DNA from: Bacillota bacterium
Lineage (GTDB): Bacteria; Bacillota; Clostridia; Lachnospirales; Lachnospiraceae
Direction: 5' to 3'
Length of the DNA: 29,832 bases
Assembly: GCA_023414985.1 (NCBI GenBank)
Contig: JAEZLY010000219.1
Coordinates: forward strand, 1-29,832
A program made the translations under genes and the position numbers. The notes beneath the pieces are model-generated. The model worked only from the letters and a program-made list of their open reading frames with translations, was not told the DNA's origin and did not search any database. Shown in pieces: positions 1-7,302 of the stretch (within the stretch, counting starts at the first letter, position 1; each line of letters opens with the position of its first letter).

Positions 1-1229
1 CTCCCGAGCTGCTCACGGATTCTGAATTTCATCGGGAAGCTGAACCGATCCAGTTTGATGTGTCGTTCGATCAATCCGAGCTTTCCGTCCTCCCCCTGTC
101 CGCGTATCAGGTTCAGAGGCGAACTGCGCAGCGCTTTATTCACTACCAGATAGCCGGCACCCGATAAAAACAGGATTGGTAATGCCAGGCTGAGCAAGAG
201 GTAATCGAAGCGAAAATCTACCCTATCCACCGGCATGTTAAAGTAAGAAATCATAAACTGCAGCATCGGAGTCAATAACAGACTTCCAATCAGCGTACCG
301 ATGCAGCCGCCAAATATAGCGATCGTGAAAGGGTATCTGAGATAATGCTTCATAATCTCCTTTTTCCGATACCCCAGGGCATAAAGAGTGCCTATAATTG
401 CTGACTCCCGCTTCACCATCCGGAACAGAACGATACCGGATAGAATGCAGGTAAGCAGAAGAATGGCTAAGGGCATCGCTTTACTTACCTTATTAATTCC
501 CTGCATTTTGGTCGTTACATAGGTGACCTTCGGATTAGCAGTTGTATTGTTCCAGGTTAGAATGTTAATGCCTTTGCCATACAGATAATCCTTGAAAGCA
601 GTGATCTGATCCTCGATGGGCCTGGTTCTGTCAGTAAATCTTATCTGATAGAAGCTGTTTCCCTGACCTATAGTCAAGAAATCCTCTTCACGGACAACAG
701 CAATACCGAAGGTTTTCGGATCTGACATGAGATCGCTGTCTGATTTCAGCGGATAGATATAGTTCGGCAAGGACATTAATCCTGCCAGGCGGAATTCCTT
801 CCCGGCAATCGTAATACGATCACCGATCCTTAAGCCATTTGCTTTGGCATAGGCAGGATCAAGCAGAAGCTCTCCGTTTGCCGGAAGTTCTCCGTTGATT
901 ACTGCAGGCACATTCACCCTGGAATTCAATGTGAATATTCTTAAGGTCTGCTGCTCCGTCATGGCATAATCCAAGGTCTTACCCTCTTCGATCAGAAGCT
1001 TCTGCTCCTCTTCCACCCCTGCGAAATCAGAGATGGGTTGATCTGTCATGAAGTCCGAATCCTCCTGGGCATAATCCCCTGAGAAATTCCGAAATAATCT
1101 GTCCATATTATCCGAAAGCATGGTAAACATCGTAAAGGATAGACAGCTCAGTATGATAAGTACCATGGAGCCCAGATATTGAGATTTACTTTCCAGCATG
1201 GTTCTGATTACTTTCTTATTGATTACCAT
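1..1229 (-). CDS. ABC transporter permease, FtsX/MacB type (3' end cut by window)
   Basis: Membrane subunit of an ABC exporter, probably moving a drug, peptide or lipid out of the cell with the ATPase encoded just upstream. I translated it by hand from 1229 down to base 1 (about 409 residues, no stop or frameshift, continuing off the window). One transmembrane helix lies near residues 18-40, followed by a roughly 210-residue extracytoplasmic domain, then helices from about residue 250 onward including a LYALGYRKKEI segment typical of FtsX permeases. The visible end (SSPLNLIRG, then FPMKFRIREQLG) resembles the mid-protein repeat start in ~800-residue clostridial FtsX permeases, so roughly half is probably missing. 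The start overlaps the ATPase stop (TAATG, sharing base 1229), so the two are translationally coupled. The substrate cannot be told from sequence. Confidence 0.9.
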   Translation of the reverse strand, partial: MVINKKVIRTMLESKSQYLGSMVLIILSCLSFTMFTMLSDNMDRLFRNFSGDYAQEDSDFMTDQPISDFAGVEEEQKLLIEEGKTLDYAMTEQQTLRIFTLNSRVNVPAVINGELPANGELLLDPAYAKANGLRIGDRITIAGKEFRLAGLMSLPNYIYPLKSDSDLMSDPKTFGIAVVREEDFLTIGQGNSFYQIRFTDRTRPIEDQITAFKDYLYGKGINILTWNNTTANPKVTYVTTKMQGINKVSKAMPLAILLLTCILSGIVLFRMVKRESAIIGTLYALGYRKKEIMKHYLRYPFTIAIFGGCIGTLIGSLLLTPMLQFMISYFNMPVDRVDFRFDYLLLSLALPILFLSGAGYLVVNKALRSSPLNLIRGQGEDGKLGLIERHIKLDRFSFPMKFRIREQLG

Positions 1230-1927
1230 TACCACTCAATCCTTTCTGCAGGCAGTATAGAGGTATTCACTGTATGCTCGATGATTTCCCCGCTTCTGAC
1301 ACGGTATATCCGGTTCGCCATTGCGCTGATTGCTGTATTATGGGTTATCATGAGAATCGTCGTTCCGTATTCCTTGTTGATCTTCTGAAGTAATTTCAAT
1401 ATTTCTCTGGAGGTAGTAAAATCCAAAGCTCCGGTCGGTTCGTCACATAAAAGCAGCTTCGGATTTTTTACGACTGCTCTTGCTATGGATACCCTCTGCT
1501 GCTCTCCACCGCTTAATTCCTTTGGAAAACGACGTTTCTTCTCCAGCATACCGACAGCCTTCAGTACCTCATCAATTTCCAAGGGAGTCTTGCTGATATT
1601 GGAAACTGCTTCAACGTTCTCGCCTACTGTCAGATTCGGAATCAGATTATAGAACTGGAAGATGAAGCCCACCATTTCCCTTCGATAATCTGTCAGCTGA
1701 GCATCGGAAAGCTTGGTTACCTCGATTTGATCTACCAGAATTTTTCCTGAATCACAGCGGTCAATCCCCCCGATAATATTCATCAGTGTTGATTTACCGG
1801 AACCGGAGGGTCCCAGAATAACGCCGATTTCTCCCTGTCCGAGCTCCATACCAACTCCTCCCAGCACCGTTGTAACGACTGAGCCGGATTTGTAACTCTT
1901 TTTTAATTGATCTATTGATAAAAACAT
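1229..1927 (-). CDS. ABC transporter ATP-binding protein (MacB/LolD family)
   Basis: ATPase subunit of 232 residues that powers the FtsX-type permease encoded immediately downstream. All nucleotide-binding motifs are intact: Walker A GPSGSGKST at residues 39-47, Q-loop Gln91, signature LSGGEQQR at 138-145, Walker B LLLCDEPTGALD with catalytic Glu163, and an ITHN switch histidine. The DEPTGALD form and short length fit the MacB/LolD subfamily that pairs with FtsX permeases rather than importers. A GGGAGG ribosome binding site sits in the short stretch before the ATG, and the tetR stop lies one base upstream, so tetR, ATPase and permease form one operon. Expression should follow the TetR-controlled promoter at 2605-2665. 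The substrate is unknown. Confidence 0.96.
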   Translation of the reverse strand: MFLSIDQLKKSYKSGSVVTTVLGGVGMELGQGEIGVILGPSGSGKSTLMNIIGGIDRCDSGKILVDQIEVTKLSDAQLTDYRREMVGFIFQFYNLIPNLTVGENVEAVSNISKTPLEIDEVLKAVGMLEKKRRFPKELSGGEQQRVSIARAVVKNPKLLLCDEPTGALDFTTSREILKLLQKINKEYGTTILMITHNTAISAMANRIYRVRSGEIIEHTVNTSILPAERIEW

Positions 1928-1928
1928 A

Positions 1929-2570
1929 TTATTTACCTCCCATTCCGTTTTTCAATAACTCCATCATTTCGGCAACTTCTTTTTCTATCTTACCATAATC
2001 CTCATCGATGATATCTTCCCCTTCACTTCTTGCCTTACTCATGAGATATTCCTTAATTTTAAAGGATACTCCTGTGATATACAGCTTGAGGATAGGGTCG
2101 CTGATATCATTCCGTATGGAACCATTTTTCTTTCCGACAGTGATCATCCGCTGCATATGTTCTTCAGACATCTTAATCACATATTCCATGGATTCATCTG
2201 TCAGAGTATGATATTTTCCAAGGAAAACATCCTGAATGAATATCACCAGCTCGCGCTCCTCCTTCATCTGGAACAGAATATCCCGGGCATTCTTCTCCAG
2301 AAAATCAAAGATACTACCTTCCTCCTGCGCAATCATCATCGGGGCGTATTTTTTTAGCAGCAATTCCATGGTCCACTGGACAGAATAAAGAAATAGTTCC
2401 TTCTTATCCTCAAAGTATTGGTACATACTTCCTTTTGCAACACCTGCCGCCTTCGCGATTTCTCCGACATTTCCTTTCTCATATCCATATCTGATAAACT
2501 GATGGATTCCTGCTCGCATGATCTTTTCCCGTTTTTCATCCGGCAAACTTAAAAAAGTCTGTTTCGGCAT
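1929..2570 (-). CDS. TetR/AcrR family transcriptional repressor
   Basis: DNA-binding repressor, 213 residues from the chosen start (MPKQTFLSLPDEK). The frame stays open up to 2657, but the ATG at 2570 has a clean AAAGGAG eight bases upstream, and longer starts would run through the promoter and operators. The N-terminal ~50 residues form a TetR helix-turn-helix (KIMRAGIHQFIRYGYEKGNVGEIAKAAG, read across two helices, then the GSMYQYF recognition segment). The rest is an all-helical ligand and dimer domain with no family-specific clue to the inducer. It heads the operon with the ABC exporter genes, the usual arrangement for a regulator that senses the exporter's substrate. Three 16-bp palindromes in its own promoter are the obvious binding sites, so autorepression is inferred. 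Confidence 0.95.
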   Translation of the reverse strand: MPKQTFLSLPDEKREKIMRAGIHQFIRYGYEKGNVGEIAKAAGVAKGSMYQYFEDKKELFLYSVQWTMELLLKKYAPMMIAQEEGSIFDFLEKNARDILFQMKEERELVIFIQDVFLGKYHTLTDESMEYVIKMSEEHMQRMITVGKKNGSIRNDISDPILKLYITGVSFKIKEYLMSKARSEGEDIIDEDYGKIEKEVAEMMELLKNGMGGK

Positions 2571-2604
2571 CTTACTCACTCCTTTGTTATTCACTTTCCA
2601 TTTT

Positions 2605-2665
2605 GTGACCCATTGGTCACATGACCTTATGGTCACATTATATGACCGGAGGGTCACAATGTCAA
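2605..2665 (-). promoter_or_regulatory. Consensus sigma-A promoter with three TetR-type operators
   Basis: On the minus strand TTGACA (2660-2665) and TATAAT (2637-2642) are separated by exactly 17 bp, a perfect vegetative promoter. Three inverted repeats of the form TGACC-N4-GGTCA overlay it: 2605-2620 (GTGACC/GGTCAC, perfect), 2621-2636 and 2642-2657 (each ATGACC/GGTCAC). The rightmost repeat fills the spacer between -35 and -10; the other two cover the start site and early transcript. Repeats one and two abut with a 16-bp period; the third is shifted by 21 bp, two helical turns. The ATG of tetR is 34 bp past the first repeat. I infer tight autorepression of the tetR-ABC operon. Confidence 0.88.
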
Positions 2666-2674
2666 GAGGGAATC

Positions 2675-2758
2675 AAAAAACTGTTTCAAATGGCTCATTA
2701 ATAGCTAAGGGATGTCTGTTATCCTTCCCTTAGCTATTAATGAGCCATTTGAAACAGT
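2675..2758 (-). terminator. Very long perfect hairpin terminator after the methyltransferase gene
   Basis: Arms at 2680-2712 and 2726-2758 are perfectly complementary over 33 bp with a 13-nt loop. On the minus strand the stem is followed at once by six T (2675-2680), making a rho-independent terminator 39 bp past the methyltransferase stop. The stem is AT-rich and far longer than needed. It ends only about 10 bp before the -35 box of the tetR promoter, so it insulates that promoter from read-through. An alternative is a small hairpin repeat element (MITE/REP-like) that happens to carry a T-run. Confidence 0.85.
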
Positions 2759-2796
2759 CTCTTACTGTGACTGTCCAATTGTCCTGATTCAGTTTA

Positions 2797-3582
2797 TTAT
2801 TTAATCGCAACGAACATACCATACTCCTTCGGTATGGCTATGATCCCTCGTTCATCCTTTCTCTTCTCGAACACTTCGAATAAGCTTTGCCTATCCTTCT
2901 CCTCCACCTTCATTATCTCTTTCATGGAATAGATATAATCCAGCAGATCCTTCGTATCTGTAACCTCCAGGCCATCCTCACGCACTCTGATTTCAATCCT
3001 GTCAAACTTCCTCCTCAGGCTTGCCTCTCCATTCTGAAGCGTAAAGGACTGCGTCTGGTTCCAGTGAAAGCCGCCATCGTTGATTGCCGCCTCCAGATAC
3101 TGATAGATACCATTTTCACCCACAGTTGCAGCATAGAAGTGGCCTCCCGGCTTAAGAACCCGATGCACCTCGGATATGGCCAGTTCCAGGTTCGGTACAT
3201 GATACAGCATCATGTTGGCGATTACGATATCAAAGGAAGCCTCCGGATAGGGAATTGCTTCAATATTGATCTGCCCAAAGGACACGTTCCGGCAGCTTTC
3301 ATATTTTGATCTGACCTCTTCTACCATTCCTTCAGAAAAATCCGATAAAATCAGCTCCGTACCGGAACCGAGCTTCTCAATATGTCCCTTCCAGAGGTCA
3401 CCGTTTCCACAGCCCAGCTCCAGAATACGGCTGTCAGGCATCAGATGATACTGTTCAAAAACCCAATCACCAAAGCTTTGCTTATTGATGCTGTATTTGG
3501 TATGAAGCCCGATTCTGATCATCAAATTATCCGGCTTCTCATATTGAGTTTTGACACTTTCCTTGTTTGTCATTTGATCCAT
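2797..3582 (-). CDS. Class I SAM-dependent methyltransferase
   Basis: Cytosolic methyltransferase of 261 residues using S-adenosylmethionine; the acceptor is unknown. The Rossmann-type SAM fold is clear: motif I ILELGCGNGDLW, an acidic motif II region (LILSDFSEGM), FDIVIANMMLYHVP at the end of strand 4, and EVHRVLKPGGHFY as the post-motif helix-strand typical of Methyltransf_11 members. The start at 3582 (MDQMTNKES) is chosen because GGGAGGGAG lies eight bases upstream; the frame is open to 3711 but that would overlap the preceding gene by over 100 bp. The stop codon of the upstream PAS-GGDEF gene lies inside this ribosome binding site, so the pair is probably translationally coupled. The LYHV motif resembles small-molecule methyltransferases, which I take only as a weak hint. 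Confidence 0.92.
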   Translation of the reverse strand: MDQMTNKESVKTQYEKPDNLMIRIGLHTKYSINKQSFGDWVFEQYHLMPDSRILELGCGNGDLWKGHIEKLGSGTELILSDFSEGMVEEVRSKYESCRNVSFGQINIEAIPYPEASFDIVIANMMLYHVPNLELAISEVHRVLKPGGHFYAATVGENGIYQYLEAAINDGGFHWNQTQSFTLQNGEASLRRKFDRIEIRVREDGLEVTDTKDLLDYIYSMKEIMKVEEKDRQSLFEVFEKRKDERGIIAIPKEYGMFVAIK

Positions 3583-3595
3583 TCTTTCTCCCTCC

Positions 3596-5179
3596 CTAGG
3601 CACAATAGGTAGAATATCCATTCTTACCGGACAGTTTTGCCTGATATAAAGCCTGATCCGCTTTTCTGAATAGTTCTTCATAATCCTCTTCAGTACTTTT
3701 CTGTAATGCAATCCCTGCTGAAACGGAACAGGCCATGGTACTCTCCAGCTTAGCAGCCTCTTTACCGAAGCCGAGAATGATTCTACTGACCATTTCCTCT
3801 ATTTCCTGCCGGTTGATTGCTTCCGGCAGATACAGTCCCAATTCATCCCCGCCATATCGATAGGAAATACTATCTCTCATTGCATATTTCATCAGCAGTC
3901 TGGAAGTAGCCTTAATCACATCGTCTCCCAGGGTGTGTCCGAAGGTATCATTCACCTCCTTGAAATTATCAATATCAAAGAGAATAAGTGCGCCATTGCC
4001 TTCCTTCAGCAAGGAGGATATTTTTGCTTCTGCAAACCTCCTGTTATATAGCCCGGTCAGGAAATCTTTCGAAGCAACCTCTTCCAGTCTCCTTCTGTTT
4101 TCTTCCATTTTTGTAATGTCATACAACATCAAAGTGATACACAATACTTCGTCATATTGATCATAAAGAATGTCAAAATGTAGTTGACAGCTTACCTTAT
4201 CCCCAAGTTTTGCTCTGCTGATATTATATTCCTTCCTATGCTCGTCAATTGCTCTCTTAAGCCTTTCCGAAGGAGTTCTTCCATCGGTGACTTCAAAATA
4301 CCGGTCACAATTGTTATGTAGCAGCTCCTCTGATTTCCTCCCCATAAAGAGCTCAGCACTTTCATTCATATTCAATATCTCCCCACGCATATTCAAAAGC
4401 AGGATGGGTGTCGTTATGGAGCTGACAATCTTACCTGCGATTTTTTGGATGGAGATAGATTCAGAGTCAATCCTTCTACAGGATCTGTAAAGGATGCAGG
4501 TTGTCACAAAGCCTCCGAAGGCTGTCCCGGGAAAGGATGCATGTCCCAGCGCAGGCATGACTAGATTCGGAATAAAACCCAATGGCAGAATCCCCAGAGC
4601 AATGGACATCTGCAGAATATGTACCTTGTCTCTTTTCATTTCCGCCTTTTTATACCAGAATATCATCAGCCAAATAATAAAAATACTTAAAAGGATGGTA
4701 TAGGCATAGGTGAATAAAATGGTCGATCCGTTAAGAATCGGGCGGAAGGAGGTTCCGAAGATACCGGTCTGAAATATAACAGAGCCCGGCTGCCCGTTGA
4801 TAATAGTCAGCGGTATGGCAAGTAATGTGACCAACCAGGCCATAGCACTAACCATACCCGGTTTCTCCTTTCCGGTGGTCATCTCTATGATCAGCAATAT
4901 GGAGTAGCCTGTCCAATAATATAACCCAAGTAAACCGATATCCCGAATAATCCATGCAGAAAGAACGGTTCTTGTCATGGCTAGCCAGCCATAGGACGTA
5001 CAACAAAGGAAGCTTGCAATACACAATATCATCCAGTATCGATTGAGCCTCCCCTTCCGCTTCATCTTATAGACTGTAATTCCCATAATAAGACTCAGTA
5101 ATCCCATGGCATTCAAGGAATAAAACAGCAGCAGCTGCAACACCTGATTTACATCTTCTTTCACTACGATTGTGCCCAT
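3596..5179 (-). CDS. Membrane 7TM-PAS-GGDEF protein, probable diguanylate cyclase with GGDEL signature
   Basis: Predicted inner-membrane signalling protein, about 527 residues. Seven hydrophobic segments cover roughly residues 15-235, a 7TM sensor layout also found on histidine kinases. A PAS-like domain follows (about 250-350, TPILLLNMRGEILNMNES), then a GGDEF domain starting at DFLTGLYNRR. The signature at about 440 reads RYGGDEL where the family norm is GGDEF; the metal-binding acidic residues and the LFDIDNFKEVND helix are intact, so cyclase activity is plausible but not assured. The RxxD inhibitory site expected nine residues before GGDEF is missing. There is no EAL domain. The frame allows ATG at 5185 and 5179; I chose 5179 because AAAGGGG (5188-5194) is eight bases upstream of it and only two from the other. 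Confidence 0.9.
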   Translation of the reverse strand: MGTIVVKEDVNQVLQLLLFYSLNAMGLLSLIMGITVYKMKRKGRLNRYWMILCIASFLCCTSYGWLAMTRTVLSAWIIRDIGLLGLYYWTGYSILLIIEMTTGKEKPGMVSAMAWLVTLLAIPLTIINGQPGSVIFQTGIFGTSFRPILNGSTILFTYAYTILLSIFIIWLMIFWYKKAEMKRDKVHILQMSIALGILPLGFIPNLVMPALGHASFPGTAFGGFVTTCILYRSCRRIDSESISIQKIAGKIVSSITTPILLLNMRGEILNMNESAELFMGRKSEELLHNNCDRYFEVTDGRTPSERLKRAIDEHRKEYNISRAKLGDKVSCQLHFDILYDQYDEVLCITLMLYDITKMEENRRRLEEVASKDFLTGLYNRRFAEAKISSLLKEGNGALILFDIDNFKEVNDTFGHTLGDDVIKATSRLLMKYAMRDSISYRYGGDELGLYLPEAINRQEIEEMVSRIILGFGKEAAKLESTMACSVSAGIALQKSTEEDYEELFRKADQALYQAKLSGKNGYSTYCA

Positions 5180-5336
5180 ACGCATGACCCCTTTAACAGT
5201 TTTTTACTCTGCGCAATCCCTTTATTGTTATGTGATTCCTATATTACCATACTATCCGGAGATAGAAAAATTAAATTCTCATTAATATTAAGGTATTATG
5301 TAATAGTTTAGAAGGTAGAATTCTCCAGAATGAGGT

Positions 5337-5352
5337 GTCAGTTAACTGACAT
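5337..5352. repeat. Perfect 16-bp palindrome TGTCAGTTAACTGACA
   Basis: A perfect dyad with no spacer, followed on the plus strand by six T. No plus-strand gene ends nearby, so a plus-strand terminator makes little sense; an operator for the PAS-GGDEF gene that begins about 160 bp downstream on minus is possible. The distance from that start is large, so the role is open. Confidence 0.45.
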
Positions 5353-5390
5353 TTTTTCTTGTTACCTTGAAATGGTTACCCTACAGTATT

Positions 5391-5575
5391 TTATTTCATG
5401 GGCTGAGTTATTTCATAAAGAAAAGCTGCTATAAAACCTCCAACCAAATAAGAAGCACGAACAGCACCGATACACAAACTGACAGAAAGCTGGATTGGAT
5501 AATACTTCACCAACTTGTGCAGGGATGCTGATTTTCTTATCTGAATTGTTTCAGTTCTATAACAGCTTTTTTCAT
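5391..5575 (-). pseudogene. Possible decayed small membrane-protein ORF
   Basis: On the minus strand an ATG at 5575 opens MKKAVIELKQFR and stops after 12 codons. In another frame, starting from about the same point, a stop-free stretch reads QIRKSASLHKLVKYYP and then a hydrophobic run (LSVSLCIGAVRASYLVGG, FIAAFLYEI) ending in TAA at 5391. Joining the two needs one inserted base, as expected if a ~60-residue gene lost a single nucleotide. The composition looks protein-like (a basic amphipathic start, then one membrane segment), but there is no good ribosome binding site and I recognise no family. It may be chance. Confidence 0.25.
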
Positions 5576-5594
5576 TTTATTTCTTCTATACAGT

Positions 5595-6248
5595 TTAATC
5601 TAAGTACGGACTTGGAGCTTTATAGTTGATGCCTTTCTCTCTGTATTGCTTTTTGATCATATTGCTCAACACATGTGACATGATCCAGGCAAGCAGGAAA
5701 GGAACCTTCAATGCTGCATTTTTATAAAGCTCATCAGGAGAGGATTCTCCTTTTGCAATATGTTCCACGAATGTATCTATGGCAGGAACAAGCTTCTTTG
5801 CTCCTATTGCCTGGTCGATTGAACGGCCGTTTAAGACTGCACCCCCGCCCATGACGAAACCGCCCATCCATGTGACTGCATTTTCATCAGCAAAATTATC
5901 CAACAGCTTCAAACCGGATTCATGCGTATGTACATAGGGCATACCACCCTGGATAAAGCCATACAGCTTCTGTCCATGAAGGACTCCTTCCGTAGCAGAC
6001 ATCTGCTCCAACAGATAAATTGTATCGGCAGGATACGTATCGATATAACAGGGCCCGATGAGAACAATCGTTTCCGATGCCTTGATATCCTCCAGCAGCT
6101 TCTGCATATCCTTCAGATGCTGGTATAAATTAGCGGTTACCACCCTATCTTCCCTCTTGTGTGCTTCTAATCTCTCTTTAAAATAATTGGAAAGCATCAC
6201 ACAGGTGCCATTGGTACGCGGGCTTAAGTTTATGATGATTGTCTTCAC
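5595..6248 (-). CDS. NAD(P)H-dependent FMN reductase-like flavoprotein
   Basis: Last gene of the MarR-controlled redox operon, 217 residues. The start (MKTIIINLSPRTNGTCVMLSNYF) is a flavodoxin-like first strand and FMN phosphate-binding loop as in the NADPH-dependent FMN reductase/flavodoxin_2 superfamily; GPCYIDTYPADTIYLLEQM matches the second FMN loop region where these proteins contact the isoalloxazine ring. The C-terminal part has a hydrophobic stretch (LLAWIMSHVLSNMI) near residues 185-200 that could touch the membrane. The ATG overlaps the upstream stop by four bases (ATGA, 6245-6248), showing translational coupling. The electron acceptor cannot be told from sequence. Confidence 0.8.
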   Translation of the reverse strand: MKTIIINLSPRTNGTCVMLSNYFKERLEAHKREDRVVTANLYQHLKDMQKLLEDIKASETIVLIGPCYIDTYPADTIYLLEQMSATEGVLHGQKLYGFIQGGMPYVHTHESGLKLLDNFADENAVTWMGGFVMGGGAVLNGRSIDQAIGAKKLVPAIDTFVEHIAKGESSPDELYKNAALKVPFLLAWIMSHVLSNMIKKQYREKGINYKAPSPYLD

Positions 6249-6790
6249 AGTGCCAGCACCTCCTTCGCTATAGCCTCCAATTCTGCTTCCGTAAATTCCG
6301 GTTTTATTATCTTTGCCAGATAGTCCGTATCCATAATATTGCCAATCTCATTGATTAGGTAAAGAAATGTACTTTTTGCTTTCTCTGAAATATTTTCATG
6401 GATACCGATTTCCACCAGCTTACACTCCCTGCCGGAATGTCCTTTTACAATTTCTCTGCCTCTCATTTTGTAGAAGCGATTACCCAACAGAGCTGTTTTA
6501 TCCATTACCTTTTTGATATCATAGGAAGTCTGTCCCCATACTACAGGTGTCGTATAAACGAGCTTATCCGCTCTGGCAAGGATAGGAAGGATCTCATCCA
6601 TATCATCCCTTACGATACATTTCCCGAAGGTTTTATCGACACAGCCCTGACAGGAATAGCACGGTTTGATATTTCTGTTGCTGGCCGGTACCAACACGGA
6701 TTCTATGTTATGTTCTCTAAAATACCGATATAATCTGGTTCCGAATAGTTCTTTTTCATTATCACTTACGATTGCTATCATATTATTCAT
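6245..6790 (-). CDS. Iron-sulfur flavoprotein / NADPH-dependent FMN reductase family
   Basis: Flavodoxin-fold protein of 181 residues with a cysteine cluster C44-x2-C47-x2-C50-x7-C58 (PCYSCQGC, then GKC). Cysteines at this place, after the first beta-alpha unit and before the DDMDEIL segment, are typical of Isf-type flavoproteins and related FMN reductases and could ligate a [4Fe-4S] cluster. TPVVWGQTSYDIKKVMDK fits the second FMN-binding loop. It sits between two other flavodoxin-fold genes with four-base ATGA overlaps on both sides, so the three are made together. Isf-type proteins pass electrons in anaerobes, often with a role in oxygen or peroxide defence; the partner here is not known. 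Confidence 0.82.
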   Translation of the reverse strand: MNNMIAIVSDNEKELFGTRLYRYFREHNIESVLVPASNRNIKPCYSCQGCVDKTFGKCIVRDDMDEILPILARADKLVYTTPVVWGQTSYDIKKVMDKTALLGNRFYKMRGREIVKGHSGRECKLVEIGIHENISEKAKSTFLYLINEIGNIMDTDYLAKIIKPEFTEAELEAIAKEVLAL

Positions 6791-7302
6791 AACCCCTTTA
6801 CATAGTCAATTAACGGTCTGATATAAGCTTTATCGGAATGGTCAGAGGAGGAAGCCAAAGCATTCATCATATTGGTCTCATCCACCGTCCGATTTTCCTT
6901 CTTGGCGAGTGATTTCACCATCATCTTCAGCATACTTCTGGACAGAAATCCCATTGCTTCGTAATTCACACCGCCTTCAAAATAATAAAAAGGAATATTC
7001 TTCTGTTCCGATGCAGAAAGATTATCCTCCTTTATCTTATCAATTGCCTTACTATCCATCATACCGGTCATACCGGAGGCAAAGATGACAAGTTTCTTCG
7101 CTCCTAAGGCCGGATTATTTTTGATCTTGTTAAGACCAGCGATCTTCCCTGCCATAAGCCTTCCGCCATAGATAATCACATCACAGTCGGAATATCCTGC
7201 CTGCTTAACCGAAACTGCTTTACAACCAAGCTCCTGTGCGATCCATTCTCCATACTTTTTGGTAAATCCTGTCTTGCTGTTATATACTACGATTGGCTTC
7301 AT
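6787..7302 (-). CDS. Flavodoxin domain protein
   Basis: Small flavodoxin-like electron carrier or reductase, 171 residues. The first strand and phosphate loop read VVYNSKTGFTKKYGEWIA, the classic (S/T)xTGxT FMN phosphate site; CDVIIYGGRLMAGKIAG is the second FMN loop, and LVIFASGMTGM the third strand. The overall pattern resembles the flavodoxin_5 group, which includes HemG protoporphyrinogen oxidase, but no other heme gene is nearby, so I do not assign that role. It overlaps the marR stop by four bases (7299-7302) and the next gene by four bases. It belongs to the operon driven from the promoter at 8183-8239. Confidence 0.85.
   Translation of the reverse strand: MKPIVVYNSKTGFTKKYGEWIAQELGCKAVSVKQAGYSDCDVIIYGGRLMAGKIAGLNKIKNNPALGAKKLVIFASGMTGMMDSKAIDKIKEDNLSASEQKNIPFYYFEGGVNYEAMGFLSRSMLKMMVKSLAKKENRTVDETNMMNALASSSDHSDKAYIRPLIDYVKGL

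Larger units (their letters stand above)
5186..5594. other. 409-bp intergenic region
   Basis: No intact gene is visible. It separates the end of the flavoprotein operon from the start of the PAS-GGDEF gene, both on minus, so it should hold a terminator and a promoter. I see a 16-bp palindrome at 5337-5352, a possible decayed small ORF at 5391-5575, and an imperfect inverted repeat (AAAAGCTG at 5421-5428, CAGCTTTT at 5563-5570, with flanking TATA) about 130 bp apart. The only promoter candidate for the GGDEF gene is a weak TAATAT near 5245. The region is AT-rich. Confidence 0.6.

Noticed and set aside
2887..3309. 140-codon open frame on plus
   Set aside because: Antisense to the methyltransferase gene with intact SAM motifs.
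5421..5570. Inverted repeat as ends of a mobile element
   Set aside because: The arms match imperfectly over about 17 bp and enclose no transposase or target-site duplication.
6398..6733. 111-codon open frame on plus
   Set aside because: Antisense to the Fe-S-type flavoprotein gene; composition is that of a shadow frame.
6787..7302. HemG protoporphyrinogen oxidase
   Set aside because: Shares the flavodoxin_5 style but there is no heme pathway context; a general flavodoxin call is safer.
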